64,000 nt of DNA from Lysobacter sp. 5GHs7-4 (GCF_021284765.1 NZ_CP089924.1:633501-697500); one strand, 5' to 3'. Positions 1 to 11,859 are shown, numbered from the stretch's first letter. The notes: a model not told the origin generated them from the sequence alone. Numbers and translations are program-made.

Positions 1-2
1 GC

Positions 3-206
3 GCCGCCTACGCGATCGGCGCGGTGTGCGAGGGGCTGTGGCATGCCTTGCCGCTGAAGGGCGAGCCGCTGATGACGCGCTTCCTCGCCGAACAACTGGC
101 GACCTCGCACTGGTACGACATGGCGCCAGCGACGCGCGATTTCGGCTACGTGCCGCGGGTCAGTTTTCACGAAGGCCTCACCCGACTGAAGGCCGCCTGC
201 ACGTAA
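3..206 (+). CDS. NAD-dependent epimerase / 3-beta-HSD family, C-terminal fragment
   Basis: The gene begins before the window; only the last 67 codons are present, ending in TAA. The visible part reads as the C-terminus of an extended short-chain dehydrogenase. It has a membrane- or interface-like [16 protein letters not shown] stretch, then a [15 protein letters not shown] block, then the [17 protein letters not shown] tail typical of sterol-dehydrogenase-like epimerases. The catalytic YxxxK and the Rossmann motif lie outside the window. Among xanthomonad proteins this tail resembles OleD, the 2-alkyl-3-oxoalkanoate reductase of long-chain olefin synthesis. That is a resemblance from memory, and other 3-beta-HSD family members are possible. 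Confidence 0.6.
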   Translation, partial: AAYAIGAVCEGLWHALPLKGEPLMTRFLAEQLATSHWYDMAPATRDFGYVPRVSFHEGLTRLKAACT

Positions 207-300
207 GCGCGCCTCATCACTCTCCGACTACCGCGGCATGGACAGGATCGAGCCACACCCCCGGCCACTGTCCGCCGCGGACCATCGTCAGGAGATCGCC

Positions 301-459
301 ATGCTCAGTTACGCCGTTATCTTCTTCATCATCGCCATCGTCGCCGCGGTACTGGGCTTCAGCGGCATCGCCGGCGCGGCCACCAACATCGCCTGGATCC
401 TGTTCGTCGTGTTCGTGATCCTGGCCATCATCTCGCTGCTGCGCGGCCGCAAAGTCTGA
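301..459 (+). CDS. DUF1328 small membrane protein
   Basis: A 52-residue peptide made almost entirely of two hydrophobic helices (about residues 4-24 and 29-46) with a basic RGRK tail. It matches the DUF1328/YtjA family of tiny inner-membrane proteins, whose role is unknown. The ATG at 301 is preceded by CAGGAG with a six-base gap, which fixes the start; a GTG or ATG further upstream would add a non-conserved hydrophilic tail. It stands alone between the truncated dehydrogenase and ubiJ. Family assignment is good; function cannot be stated. Confidence 0.8.
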   Translation: MLSYAVIFFIIAIVAAVLGFSGIAGAATNIAWILFVVFVILAIISLLRGRKV

Positions 460-609
460 CGCGGTGGGATATGGATGCACTGCCTTCCGGCCCGCCTTGC
501 GGGCCGGAAGCGTATTGGGCCCCGCGTCGGTGCCTTGCCTGGCAACCAGGCCCCGGCGGCGGGCGCCACCGCCACCGGACCGCTGCCGGGCGCGGGCTAC
601 AATGACGGC

Positions 610-1269
610 ATGACCGACTCCGCCAACGTGCTGTTCCCGTCCTGGGCCAAGTCCACTGCTGGGGGCGCGCTCGAAATCGCGCTCAACCGCGCGCTCGAGC
701 TCGATCCGGAGACCCGCGAGGCCCTGCGTAGCCTCGACGGCCGGCGCGTGCAGCTGCATCTGGCCGCCCCGCCGCTGGCCTTGCAGGTGCGCGTGGACGG
801 CGACCGGCTCCGCGTCGGCCCGCCCGATGCGGACGCCGAGCCGGACCTGTCGGTGCGCAGCACCCTGGCCGGACTGGTCTCGCAGCTGCCGTTCCTGCGC
901 AACGACGACGCGCCGCCGGTCGGCAAGCTGCGTATCGAAGGCGATGCCGATCTCGCCCGCCGCCTGCAGCGCCTGGCCGAGCGGTTCGATCCGGATTGGC
1001 AGCGGCCGTTCACCGGCGTGTTCGGCGACGTGCTCGGCGTGCAGATCGCCAACGGCCTGGCCGGCGCCGTGCGCCATGCGCGCGACGCGGCCGGCGCCTT
1101 CGCCCACAACGCCGCCGAGTTCGTCACCGAGGAGTCGCGCGACGTGGTCGGCCGCGACGAGCTCAACGCCTTTCACGACGATGTCGATGCGCTGCGCGAC
1201 GGCGTCGAACGCGCGAGTGCGCGGGTCGCGCGCTTGCGCGAGCGCGTCGCCGCCCGGAGCGGCGCATGA
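610..1269 (+). CDS. ubiJ: UbiJ, ubiquinone biosynthesis accessory factor (SCP2 domain)
   Basis: A 219-residue protein with an N-terminal SCP2-like lipid-binding domain (roughly residues 10-110) and a charged helical C-terminus ending in a likely coiled coil ([18 protein letters not shown]). UbiJ is an assembly factor of the soluble ubiquinone-synthesis metabolon and binds the polyprenyl intermediates. The identification rests on the domain plan and on the ATGA overlap with ubiB, the usual arrangement of these genes. The start at 610 lies only six bases after a TACAAT box at 598-603 and has no Shine-Dalgarno, so the mRNA may be leaderless. ubiE, often the first gene of this operon, is absent from the window. 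Confidence 0.8.
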   Translation: MTDSANVLFPSWAKSTAGGALEIALNRALELDPETREALRSLDGRRVQLHLAAPPLALQVRVDGDRLRVGPPDADAEPDLSVRSTLAGLVSQLPFLRNDDAPPVGKLRIEGDADLARRLQRLAERFDPDWQRPFTGVFGDVLGVQIANGLAGAVRHARDAAGAFAHNAAEFVTEESRDVVGRDELNAFHDDVDALRDGVERASARVARLRERVAARSGA

Positions 1270-2924
1270 AGTCGGCGCTGCGCGCCTGGCGCATCGGCCG
1301 GGTCCTGTTGCGCTACCGCCTCGACGCGCTGCTCGACGGCACGCCGGCCGAGCGCTGGCTCAAGCTCGCGCGCCCGTTCGTGCCGCGCGCCTCGGCCGAG
1401 ATCGCGGCGATGCCGCGCGGCGCGCGCCTGCGCCTGGTGCTGCAGGAGCTGGGGCCGATCTTCGTCAAGTTCGGTCAGATCCTGTCCACCCGCCGCGATC
1501 TGGTGCCGCCGGATGTGGCGATCGAACTGGCGCTGCTGCAGGACCGCGTGAAGCCGTTCGACGGCGAAGCCGCGCGCGCCATCGTCGAGACCGCGCTGGA
1601 GCGCAGCATCGGCGAGGCCTTCGAAGCCTTCGACACCACTCCGCTGGCTTCGGCCTCGATCGCGCAGGTGCACGCGGCGATCCTGCCCGGCGGACGCGAG
1701 GTCGTGGTCAAGGTGCTGCGGCCGAACATCGAAAAGCAGATCGCCGGCGACATCGCCCTGCTCAAGACCATCGCCAGCGTGGTCGACCGCGCCCATCCCA
1801 GCGCCGACAAGATCCGTCCGCGCGAGATCGTGGCCGAGATCGAAAGCACCCTGGCCGCCGAACTGGACCTGCAGCGCGAGGGCGCCAACGCCAGCGTGCT
1901 GCGCCGGTTCTGGAAGGACAGCGAAGACCTGTACGTGCCGGAAGTGATCTGGTCGCACACCGCCGAGCGTGCGCTGACGCTGGAGCGCGTCTACGGCATT
2001 CCGTCCGACGACATCGCCGCGCTGGACGCGGCCGGCATCGACCGCAGCGCGCTGGCGGCCAAGGGCGTGCGGGTGTTCTACACCCAGGTGTTCCGCGACA
2101 ATTTCTTCCACGCCGACGCCCACGCCGGCAACATCTGGGTCGACAGCGATCCGGCGCGCAAGCGCAATCCGCGTTTCATCGCGTTGGACTTCGGCATCAT
2201 GGGGCAGTTGTCGGACGAGGATCAGTACTACCTCGCCGAGAATTTCATGGCGATCTTCAACCGCGACTATCGCCGCATCGCCGAGCTGCACGTGCAGGCC
2301 GGCTGGATGCCGTCGCATATCAGAATCGACGAGTTGGAAGCGGCCACGCGCGCGGTGTGCGAGCCGTATTTCACCCGACCCTTGAGCGAGATTTCGCTGG
2401 CCGAGGTATTGGTCAAGCTGTTCCGCACCGCGCAGCGCTACGAGCTGACCTTGCAGCCGCAGTTGATCCTGTTGCAGAAGACCTTGCTCAACATCGAAGG
2501 CGTGGGCCGTCTGCTCGATCCCAAGCTGGATATCTGGGCGGTGGCGCGGCCGGTGCTGCAGCGCATCCTGGTGGAGCGCTACAGTCCGCAGCGGCTGGCC
2601 TCGGAGTTTCGCAAGCGGTTGCCGGAATTGGTCACGCACGCGCCGGAGATGCCGCGTTTGTTGCACGCCTGGCTCACGCAGCAGGTCAGCGGCGAGCATG
2701 AGTTGCGTATGCGGTCGCAGGATCTGGCGGAGTTGACGCGCACGGTGAAGGATGCGCAGCGGCGGACGGTGGCGGCGATTCTGGGTACGGGTCTGTTGAT
2801 CGTGGCGGCGGTGCTGTACGGGTTGGAGGCGGGCGGTCCGCGCTTCTGGTCGGTCCCGGCTTCGTCTTGGATCGCCGGTATCGGCGGTGTGTGGGCGTTC
2901 CTGGCGGCGCTGCCGCGCAAGTAG
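1266..2924 (+). CDS. ubiB: UbiB, ubiquinone biosynthesis atypical kinase/ATPase
   Basis: A 552-residue ABC1/ADCK/UbiB family protein. The family-defining KxGQ motif is visible in [18 protein letters not shown], and the alanine-rich nucleotide loop and kinase-like core follow ([22 protein letters not shown], the HADAHAGN catalytic loop and the ALDFGIMG metal motif). Two hydrophobic segments close the C-terminus (about residues 500-520 and 527-547), as expected for the membrane anchor. UbiB is an ATPase needed for aerobic ubiquinone synthesis, probably to extract lipid intermediates from the membrane. Its ATG overlaps the ubiJ stop by four bases, so translation is likely coupled. Confidence 0.95.
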   Translation: MKSALRAWRIGRVLLRYRLDALLDGTPAERWLKLARPFVPRASAEIAAMPRGARLRLVLQELGPIFVKFGQILSTRRDLVPPDVAIELALLQDRVKPFDGEAARAIVETALERSIGEAFEAFDTTPLASASIAQVHAAILPGGREVVVKVLRPNIEKQIAGDIALLKTIASVVDRAHPSADKIRPREIVAEIESTLAAELDLQREGANASVLRRFWKDSEDLYVPEVIWSHTAERALTLERVYGIPSDDIAALDAAGIDRSALAAKGVRVFYTQVFRDNFFHADAHAGNIWVDSDPARKRNPRFIALDFGIMGQLSDEDQYYLAENFMAIFNRDYRRIAELHVQAGWMPSHIRIDELEAATRAVCEPYFTRPLSEISLAEVLVKLFRTAQRYELTLQPQLILLQKTLLNIEGVGRLLDPKLDIWAVARPVLQRILVERYSPQRLASEFRKRLPELVTHAPEMPRLLHAWLTQQVSGEHELRMRSQDLAELTRTVKDAQRRTVAAILGTGLLIVAAVLYGLEAGGPRFWSVPASSWIAGIGGVWAFLAALPRK

Positions 2925-2933
2925 TTTGTTTTG

Positions 2934-2979
2934 CTTGCCCGTGCTTGCCCGTGCTTGCCCGTGCTTGCCCGTGCTTGCC
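2934..2979 (+). repeat. Tandem 10-mer array CTTGCCCGTG
   Basis: Four perfect consecutive copies of CTTGCCCGTG followed by a partial CTTGCC, starting nine bases after the ubiB stop. No gene covers it. It is a plausible slippage-prone minisatellite; copy number may differ between strains. Confidence 0.9.
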
Positions 2980-3306
2980 GGCCACCGAGTTCGATTCCGC
3001 TCTCGCCGTTACTTTCGCCAGCCCCCTGTAGGAGCGGCGTGAGCCGCGACCGCGAATCCCGGCTATCGCGCCTATCCGGTTCCGATGGCCTCCAGATCCT
3101 GGCGTTGCGCTTTTAGCTCCCTCCTTTGACAAAGGAGGGTTGGGGAGGATTTGCTTTTGTTCTTGCTCTGCTTCTTCTGACCGAAGGTCAAAGGCTTCCG
3201 CCTGCTGCGCATGCGGGTCACTTTCTCTTGCTGACCCAAGAGAAAGTAACCAAAGAGAAGGGTCTGAGCCAAGAGCTCCCGTGTGGCTTCGGATCTTGCG
3301 CCGGGA

Positions 3307-3340
3307 TTTTTCGATAAGACATCCCTGTCTTATCGAAAAA
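3307..3340. terminator. 15-base perfect hairpin, possible bidirectional terminator
   Basis: The arms TTTTTCGATAAGACA (3307-3321) and TGTCTTATCGAAAAA (3326-3340) are perfectly complementary around a TCCC loop. The T-run on one side and A-run on the other would give a U-tract to transcripts from either direction. It lies between ubiB and the convergent M16 peptidase gene. It may equally be part of a dispersed repeat. Confidence 0.5.
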
Positions 3341-3424
3341 CGGCGCGCGTCCTGCGCGCCGCCCTTCGGGTCTGGGGTGGTTCGTGTGGCTTCGGTTCTA
3401 TGGACTTCAATGCCGGAGCAGACT

Positions 3425-3476
<52 letters not shown>

Positions 3477-3587
3477 AGCGAAAGCGATGGCGGTGTGGTA
3501 GCTGTTGCGGTTTGCTCTCTGTGGGAGCGGCGTGAGCCGCGATTGCAGCCCGGTGGCCCGAGGCTGCGATCGCGGCCTATGCATCGA

Positions 3588-6398
<2,811 letters not shown>

Positions 6399-6490
6399 GC
6401 GGAATCCTGATGGAGAGTGGGGCGGCGTGTGGCCGACGCAGCTATAGACGAAAATACCCGCTGCGCCCCCTACTGCCTGTGCCATTGAGC

Positions 6491-7222
6491 ATGACCGAGA
6501 CATTCAGCCCTGCCGACGAACCCGCCGAGCTGCCGGTGCTGTACGCCGACGACTGGCTTGCGATCATCGACAAGCCGGCGGGCCTGATGGTTCACGACAG
6601 CGCGCTCGCGCGCGGCGAGACCGATTTCGTCGCCGACCGCCTGCGCGCCCAGTTCGGCCGGCCGGTGTACCTGGTCCACCGCCTGGACCGCGCCACCAGC
6701 GGCTGCCTGCTGCTGGCGTTCGAGCGCGAGGCGGCTTCGGCGCTGGGCAAGGTGCTGATGTCGCGCGAGTTCGAAAAGGACTACCTGGCGGTCTGCCGCG
6801 GCTGGCCCGAGGACCGGTTCACCATCGACTACGACCTGGACGGCGGGCCGGGCAAGCCGCAGAAGAAACCGGCGATCACACGTTTCCGCCGTCTGGGCGC
6901 CTGCGAGCTGGCCCATCCCTCCGGCGGCTTCGAGACCTCGCGCTACGCGCTGTTGCTGGCGCAGCCGGAGACCGGGCGCTTTCGCCAGATCCGCCGCCAC
7001 CTCAAGCACGTCTCGCATCACCTGATCGGCGACACCAGCCACGGCGACGGCCGCCACAACCGCGCGTTCCGCATGATGGGCATCCACCGCATGCTGCTGC
7101 ACGCGCAGCGGCTGTCGTTCCTGCATCCGGTCAGCGGCGCGCGGGTCACCGCGACCGCGCCGCCGGATCGCGAGCTGGCGCGGGCGCTGGCCTTGTTCGA
7201 GGGCGCCGCGCCCGTCGAATGA
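6491..7222 (+). CDS. truC: TruC-like tRNA pseudouridine(65) synthase
   Basis: A 243-residue RluA-family pseudouridine synthase. The catalytic motif HRLDRATSG places the nucleophilic aspartate at residue 66. Motif I is seen in DDWLAIIDKPAGLMVH, and the RFRQIRRHLKHVSHHLIGDTSHG block is characteristic of the TruC branch (tRNA position 65) rather than the rRNA enzymes. The length suits TruC, which lacks an S4 domain. The ATG at 6491 is taken because the conserved region starts soon after; the spacer to the divergent M16 gene is 92 bases. Confidence 0.85.
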   Translation: MTETFSPADEPAELPVLYADDWLAIIDKPAGLMVHDSALARGETDFVADRLRAQFGRPVYLVHRLDRATSGCLLLAFEREAASALGKVLMSREFEKDYLAVCRGWPEDRFTIDYDLDGGPGKPQKKPAITRFRRLGACELAHPSGGFETSRYALLLAQPETGRFRQIRRHLKHVSHHLIGDTSHGDGRHNRAFRMMGIHRMLLHAQRLSFLHPVSGARVTATAPPDRELARALALFEGAAPVE

Positions 7223-7241
7223 GGGCGCGGCGCACGTGCGC

Positions 7242-7817
7242 TTACTTGGTTTGCGCGCCCGCGCTCTTGTCCTTGATCTTCTGCTCGCGCGACGGCGGTG
7301 CGGGCGGTGCCGGCGGCGGTACGAACGGCGCCGGCGGACGCGCCTCGGCTTCGATGTCCTGCTGCAGCTCCTGCATCATCGGCACCACCAGCTTCTGCAT
7401 CGCGGTCATGGTGTTCTGCATCAGCGCCGGCATCTTCTCGAGCAGGCGCTGTCCGGCCGCGCTGCCGTAGAACGCGATCAGGGCATCGGTGTCCTCGGCG
7501 CTGAAGGTGTTGCGATAGATGTCGCGATAGACCGGCTCGAGCTTGTCCCAGGCCAAGGCCTTGCGCATCTGCGCGCTGGAGCGGGCGATCATGCGGTCCA
7601 GGCGCGCGCGTTCGTCGGCCGACAGTTCGCGGCCGGCCATCATCTGCTCGACCATCTGCTTCTGCGAGGCCTCGATCTGCGGCAGCAGCGCGTCCACGGT
7701 CTGGCGCGCGCGCATGACCTCGAGCAGGCGCGCGACCTGGGCGTCGTTGGGCGGGCCGGCCAGGGCCGCCAGCGGTGCGGCCAGCATCAGGGCCAGGGCG
7801 AAGACGTAACGTTTCAT
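7242..7817 (-). CDS. DUF2059 domain periplasmic protein
   Basis: A 191-residue protein with a clean signal peptide (MKRYVFALALMLAAPLAALAG). An all-helical region follows, in which FSAEDTDALIAFYGSAAGQRLLEKMP is the hallmark of DUF2059. The C-terminus is a proline-rich linker (PPAPFVPPPAPPAPP) and a lysine-rich tail, which suggests an extended periplasmic end. The function of DUF2059 is not known. The gene converges with truC (19 bases between stops) and diverges from arfB. RBS GGAGGATC lies upstream of the ATG. Confidence 0.85.
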   Translation of the reverse strand: MKRYVFALALMLAAPLAALAGPPNDAQVARLLEVMRARQTVDALLPQIEASQKQMVEQMMAGRELSADERARLDRMIARSSAQMRKALAWDKLEPVYRDIYRNTFSAEDTDALIAFYGSAAGQRLLEKMPALMQNTMTAMQKLVVPMMQELQQDIEAEARPPAPFVPPPAPPAPPSREQKIKDKSAGAQTK

Positions 7818-7947
7818 GGGGCGATCCTCCGTGATGAGCAGCGCATCGTCGTTGCCGACGACGGCGGCGTCAACGCCAGGGCGCCGGCCCGGACGGCGAC
7901 ACTCGGTCTACAGCACATCGGTCTACAATCGGGGCCGGAGGGGCGCA

Positions 7948-8361
7948 ATGGCCGAGGCCGACATCAACATCCCCGAGCAGGAACTGGTCGAACGCTTCGT
8001 ACGCTCGACCGGGCCCGGCGGGCAGAACGTCAACAAGGTCGCCACCGCGGTCGAGCTGCGCTTCGACGTGGCGCAATCGCCGTCGCTGCCCGAGGCGGTG
8101 CGCGAGCGCCTGCTGGCCAAGCGCGACCGTCGCGTCACCGGCGACGGCGTGCTGGTGATCAGCGCGCAGCGGTTCCGCACCCAGGACCGCAATCGCCAGG
8201 ACGCGCGCGAGCGCCTGGCGGCGTTTATCGAAAGCGGCCTGCACGCACCCAAGCCGCGCATCGCCACGCGCCCCAGCCGCGCCGCCAAGGAGCGGCGCCT
8301 GGGCGCCAAGCGCGAGCGCAGCACGGTCAAGCGCGGCCGTGCGACGCGCGATTGGGACTGA
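7948..8361 (+). CDS. arfB: ArfB, alternative ribosome-rescue hydrolase
   Basis: A 137-residue peptidyl-tRNA hydrolase of the ArfB/YaeJ type. The GGQ catalytic tripeptide is in STGPGGQNVNKVATAVELRF near the N-terminus. The basic C-terminal tail (AAKERRLGAKRERSTVKRGR) is the part that enters the mRNA channel of stalled ribosomes in ArfB. The protein is too short to be release factor 1 or 2. GGAGGGGC precedes the ATG, and a TACAAT box lies at 7924-7929. The acyltransferase gene follows after ten bases and may be co-transcribed. Confidence 0.92.
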   Translation: MAEADINIPEQELVERFVRSTGPGGQNVNKVATAVELRFDVAQSPSLPEAVRERLLAKRDRRVTGDGVLVISAQRFRTQDRNRQDARERLAAFIESGLHAPKPRIATRPSRAAKERRLGAKRERSTVKRGRATRDWD

Positions 8362-8371
8362 AGGAGCGCGC

Positions 8372-8980
8372 ATGCCGACCGACGCCGACGACGTGGTGCT
8401 GCCGCTGCCGCCCAACGCGCCGCGCGTGCGCGGCAGCCGCCTGACCCGCTGGATCGGCCGCAGCGTGCTGCGGCTGGGCGGCTGGCGCATGGTCGGCGCG
8501 TTTCCCGACATCCCCAAGCTGGTGCTGATCGGCGCGCCGCACTCGTCCAACTGGGACGGCGTCTGGGGCTTCGCGGCCAAGGCGGCGCTGGGCCTGGACA
8601 TCAAAGTGCTGGGCAAGGATTCGCTGTTCAAGGTGCCGCTGCTGGGCGGGCTGCTGCGTCACCTGGGCGTGATTCCGGTCGACCGCAGCGCCTCCCACGG
8701 CGTGGTCGAGCAGGCCGCGGCGATGATCCGCAACGCCGACCGGTTCTGGTTCGGGCTGGCGCCGGAAGGCACGCGCAAGCCGGTGGAGCGGTGGAAAACC
8801 GGCTTCTGGAAGATCGCCAAGGCCGCCGACGTGCCGGTGCTGCCGGCCTATTTCCACTACCCCGACAAGATCATCGGCATCGGCGAGCTGTTCTGGCTGG
8901 GCGAGGACATGAACGCCGACATCGCCCGCATCCGCGCCTGGTACCGGCCCTGGCAGGGCAAGCACCACGGCACGACCTGA
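8372..8980 (+). CDS. 1-acylglycerol-3-phosphate acyltransferase-like protein
   Basis: A 202-residue PlsC-superfamily protein. The HX4D catalytic motif is HSSNWD, and the phosphate-binding motif is APEGTRKPVERWKTGF. GVIPVDRSASHGVVEQ matches the third acyltransferase block. It lacks obvious transmembrane helices and is shorter than typical PlsC, which fits the cytosolic-looking small acyltransferases common in gammaproteobacteria. Acceptor and acyl donor cannot be read from sequence. The ATG at 8372 follows AAGGAG. It lies just downstream of arfB. Confidence 0.85.
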   Translation: MPTDADDVVLPLPPNAPRVRGSRLTRWIGRSVLRLGGWRMVGAFPDIPKLVLIGAPHSSNWDGVWGFAAKAALGLDIKVLGKDSLFKVPLLGGLLRHLGVIPVDRSASHGVVEQAAAMIRNADRFWFGLAPEGTRKPVERWKTGFWKIAKAADVPVLPAYFHYPDKIIGIGELFWLGEDMNADIARIRAWYRPWQGKHHGTT

Positions 8981-9149
8981 GGGCCTGCGCCGGGCCGGAT
9001 GCGCCGGCGCTGGCCGCCCGATCCGACCCGCCAAACCGGTGTTTGCGGCCGTGCCGCGAACGGCGACCGCTTTTGGCCGCGCTTTACGTGTCGCTTCATT
9101 ACGGGGTCGATGCGTCGCGGGGGGTGGCGCAGGTTCCCGGTTCGGAGCA

Positions 9150-9265
9150 GGAGGTCGGTCGTGCCGGGCAGGATGTCCTTGAAACACGTGGCGGAGTCCA
9201 CGATCGCCGCACCTGCGGAGCTGTCGGATAGGGTCGGCGCCTGCCGGCGGGAGGTCGGTCGTGCC
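9150..9265 (+). repeat. Duplicated SD+GTG 16-mer before the glycosyltransferase
   Basis: The 16-mer GGAGGTCGGTCGTGCC occurs at 9150-9165 and again at 9250-9265, exactly 100 bases apart. The second copy holds the Shine-Dalgarno and GTG start of the glycosyltransferase. The first copy offers the same signals for a 42-codon reading frame (9161-9289) that ends inside the glycosyltransferase gene in another frame. The rest of 8981-9260 shows no gene. Confidence 0.7.
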
Positions 9266-10628
9266 CGCGTTGCCCTGGTTCGCGCTTAGTCCCAACGGCC
9301 TGCTCAGCGCGGTCGGCCTGTGGCGGGGCGCCGAGGAAACCGTGCCCACGCCGGTCGAGGACTGGCGCCAGGCGGTGGTCGACGTGGTCATCACCGCGCG
9401 CCGCCAGCAGCACGACATCGCCCACTGCCTGGCCGCGTTGCTGGCGCAGACGCTGCAGCCGCGCAGCGTGGTGCTGGTGGACGACGGCGGCACCGAGCGC
9501 GACGGCACCGCCGCGATCGCGCGCGAGTTCGCCGCCGCCAACGGCTTGTCGCTGCGCGTGATCGAGCGCATGTGGTCGATCGGGCGTGCGCCCACGATCA
9601 AGCGCCAGGCGCGCGAGTCCGACGCCGATGTCGAGTTCGTGCTCGACGGCGACACGCTGCTGCATTCGGCCGACTACATCGAACGCTGCGTGCGCGAGCT
9701 GTACGAAGGCGTCGGCATCGCCAGCGTCTGCGGCGTGGTCCAGCCGATGCGCGGCGAGCACCGGCGCGCGCTGGAGCGGTCGCCGGCGTTCCAGCGCTGG
9801 CTGCACGGCGAGGCCTATCGCGATCCGCGCGCGCGCCGCGGGGGCGTGCGGCGCAGTCTGCAGTGGCTGGGCGACGTCTATCGCGAAACCAGCTGCCTGC
9901 TGCAGCAACGCTTCATCAACCGCGGCCAGATGGCCCTGTTCGGCGGCGTGGTGGTGCCGCGCGGCAATGCCATCGCGTATCGGCGGCGTTACATCAAGGA
10001 CTTGTTCGATCGTTACGAGCCGGTGTGCGGCGATCAGCTCGACGAAGCCGAGGACGTGTTCATCGCCCTGGCGCTGGCGCAGCAGGGCTACCGCAACGTG
10101 CAGCTGTCCGAGGCGCTGGCGCATGCCGAGCAGCTGCCGCTGGACCGGTTGCCGCGGCAGAGCTTCCGTCAGGCCGGCGCGTTCTTTCGCGGTTGCCGCG
10201 AGTTCAACGCCTTGCTGCTGACGCCGTTCAAGGCCTGGCGGCGCTGGCTGCGGCCGCGCGCGCCAGCCGGCGGCGAGCAACGGCGCGTGCGCGAGGCCTA
10301 CCGGCAGCCGTTCGGCGAACGCCTCACCCACGAGTACGGGCGCCCGATCGGCTGGGCGCTGTTCCTGATGGCGCTGGAGCGGCTGGCCTATCCGTTGCTG
10401 CTGTTGTGGCTGGCGTTCGCCGGCCATTGGCTGTGGCTGGGCGCGATCGTGCTGGCGGAAATCGCGGCCACCGCGCTGGTGCTGGCCGCGGTCACGCGCG
10501 CGGCGCGCGCGCCCACCATCGGCAAGGCCTTGCTGGTGGCGCCGGTGCGCTACGCGATGGCGTTCGTGGACCTGGCCGCGGCGGCGGTGTTTCTGCCGCA
10601 GCGGTTTCGCGCGCCGAAGCGGCGCTGA
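9261..10628 (+). CDS. Family 2 glycosyltransferase with C-terminal membrane helices
   Basis: A 455-residue GT-A fold enzyme. The nucleotide-binding region VVDVVITARRQQHDIAH is followed by VVLVDDGG, a DxD-type metal motif in VLDGDTLL, and the QLDEAEDVFIALAL acidic motif. The last third carries hydrophobic helices (about residues 365-400 and 425-440), so the protein is probably anchored in the inner membrane. It resembles processive-type synthases of the NodC/HasA/cellulose-synthase group, but a full QxxRW is not seen (QSFRQAGAFFRG stands at its place), so processivity is uncertain. Start is GTG at 9261 with GGAGG six to seven bases upstream. The sugar and product are unknown. Confidence 0.8.
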   Translation: MPALPWFALSPNGLLSAVGLWRGAEETVPTPVEDWRQAVVDVVITARRQQHDIAHCLAALLAQTLQPRSVVLVDDGGTERDGTAAIAREFAAANGLSLRVIERMWSIGRAPTIKRQARESDADVEFVLDGDTLLHSADYIERCVRELYEGVGIASVCGVVQPMRGEHRRALERSPAFQRWLHGEAYRDPRARRGGVRRSLQWLGDVYRETSCLLQQRFINRGQMALFGGVVVPRGNAIAYRRRYIKDLFDRYEPVCGDQLDEAEDVFIALALAQQGYRNVQLSEALAHAEQLPLDRLPRQSFRQAGAFFRGCREFNALLLTPFKAWRRWLRPRAPAGGEQRRVREAYRQPFGERLTHEYGRPIGWALFLMALERLAYPLLLLWLAFAGHWLWLGAIVLAEIAATALVLAAVTRAARAPTIGKALLVAPVRYAMAFVDLAAAAVFLPQRFRAPKRR

Positions 10629-10672
10629 GGCGTTCGTCGCCGGATCGTCTCGCTCATCGGTGCAGGGCGTTG

Positions 10673-10747
10673 GTGCGGTTGTCACCGCACCCTACGGCAT
10701 TCGCGACACGCACCCGTAGGATGCGGTGAGCCGCAGGCGAACCGCAT
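10673..10747. repeat. Nested REP-like palindromes
   Basis: Three palindromic pairs follow each other: GTGCGGT/ACCGCAC (10673-10690), CCTACGG/CCGTAGG (10691-10720) and ATGCGGT/ACCGCAT (10721-10747). A related sequence in the opposite orientation lies at 47476-47512. This looks like a dispersed REP element between the glycosyltransferase and lysR genes. Confidence 0.7.
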
Positions 10748-10769
10748 CGTCGCGCCACCCCGCGCGCGC

Positions 10770-11687
10770 TTATCGATCCGACTGCCCGGTCGCGTAGTAA
10801 TCGCCGCGGAAAAACAGATCCGGCTGGATCAGCTCGGTGAACGCTCTGGCTTGCGGGGACAGGTACTTGCCCTTGCGCACCACCACGCCGTAGCTGCGCG
10901 AGGGGAAGTAATCGGCCAGCGAGCGCGCCGCCAGCCGCGTGCGGTCGGCGTCGGTCAGGCAGATCGCGGTGACGATGCTGATGCCCAGGCCCATGGCCAC
11001 GTACTGCTTGATGACCTCCCAGCCGCCGACCTCCAGCGCCACCGTGTAGGGCACGCGGTTCTGCTGGAACACCAGGTCGACCATGCGGTAGGTGGTCAAG
11101 CGCTGCGGCGGCAGGATCAGGCCGTAGGGCGAGAGATCCTGCAGGCTCAGATCGGGCTTGCGCGCCAACGGATGATCGCGCGGCGCGATCAGCATCGGTT
11201 CGAAGCGGTACACCGGCGCGTAGCTGAGGTCGCCGGGCACGTCCAGCATCGAGCCCACCGCCAGGTCCACGCCGTCGGAGCGCAGCAGGTCCAGGCCGCT
11301 GGCGCCGGTGACGTTGTGCAGGGTCAGGCGCACGTCGGGGTGGGCGGCGCGGAAGGCTTCGACGATCTTGGGCAGCAGGTAGAGGATGGTCGAGCTGCCG
11401 GCGGCGACGTGCAACTCGCCCGCGTCCAGCCCGCGCACGCGCTCGCGGAAGGCGCCGTCCAGGCCGTCCAGGCCCTCGACCAGGGGCCGGGCCAGTTCGT
11501 ACAGCTCCTGGCCTTCGCGGGTCAGGCTGAGCCGGCGCCCACTGCGCTCGAGCAGGCGCACGCCCAGGTCGCGCTCCAGCGCCTGCAGCTGCAGGGTCAC
11601 CGCCGGCTGGCTCAGGTACAGCGCCTCGGCGGCGCGTGAGACCGAGCCCAGTCGGGCGGTCTGGCAGAACGCCCGCAGCGGCTTCAG
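10770..11687 (-). CDS. LysR-type regulator divergent from the glyoxylate genes
   Basis: A LysR family protein of about 305 residues. The winged helix-turn-helix is LKPLRAFCQTARLGSVSR followed by AAEALYLSQPAVTLQLQALE, and a CysB/CbbR-like effector domain begins near residue 90 (ELHVAAGSSTILYLLPKIVEAF). It is transcribed away from aceB and so probably controls aceB-aceA. The start is uncertain. The frame stays open up to a TTG at 11795 with a GTG at 11738, but the family domain begins at the CTG at 11687, which has AAGG upstream. The longer starts would add 17 to 36 unusual residues and run into the palindrome at 11754-11786. Confidence 0.85.
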   Translation of the reverse strand: MKPLRAFCQTARLGSVSRAAEALYLSQPAVTLQLQALERDLGVRLLERSGRRLSLTREGQELYELARPLVEGLDGLDGAFRERVRGLDAGELHVAAGSSTILYLLPKIVEAFRAAHPDVRLTLHNVTGASGLDLLRSDGVDLAVGSMLDVPGDLSYAPVYRFEPMLIAPRDHPLARKPDLSLQDLSPYGLILPPQRLTTYRMVDLVFQQNRVPYTVALEVGGWEVIKQYVAMGLGISIVTAICLTDADRTRLAARSLADYFPSRSYGVVVRKGKYLSPQARAFTELIQPDLFFRGDYYATGQSDR

Positions 11688-11753
11688 GCGGTCGCCTTTG
11701 TAAGCAAAACGGGGGCTGGCGGGGCGCCTGGCGGTCACTTTCGAGACATATAT

Positions 11754-11786
11754 AAGTTTTTCAAATGATATGCATTGAAAAAACTT
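11754..11786. promoter_or_regulatory. Long AT-rich palindrome, probable LysR operator
   Basis: AAGTTTTTCAA (11754-11764) pairs with TTGAAAAAACTT (11775-11786), the right arm carrying one extra A, around ATGATATGCA. A second smaller palindrome, TTGA-TTG-TCAA, overlaps its right edge at 11786-11796. The block is strikingly AT-rich for this genome and lies between the divergent lysR and aceB genes, where a LysR protein would bind. A LysR-type T-N11-A core can be fitted. The effector is unknown. Confidence 0.6.
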
Positions 11787-11859
11787 GATTGTCAAATACT
11801 AGACGCCGGCGCATGGTCGGAGCCCTAACGAAACACGCTACAGGCGTAGGAGCACGGGC

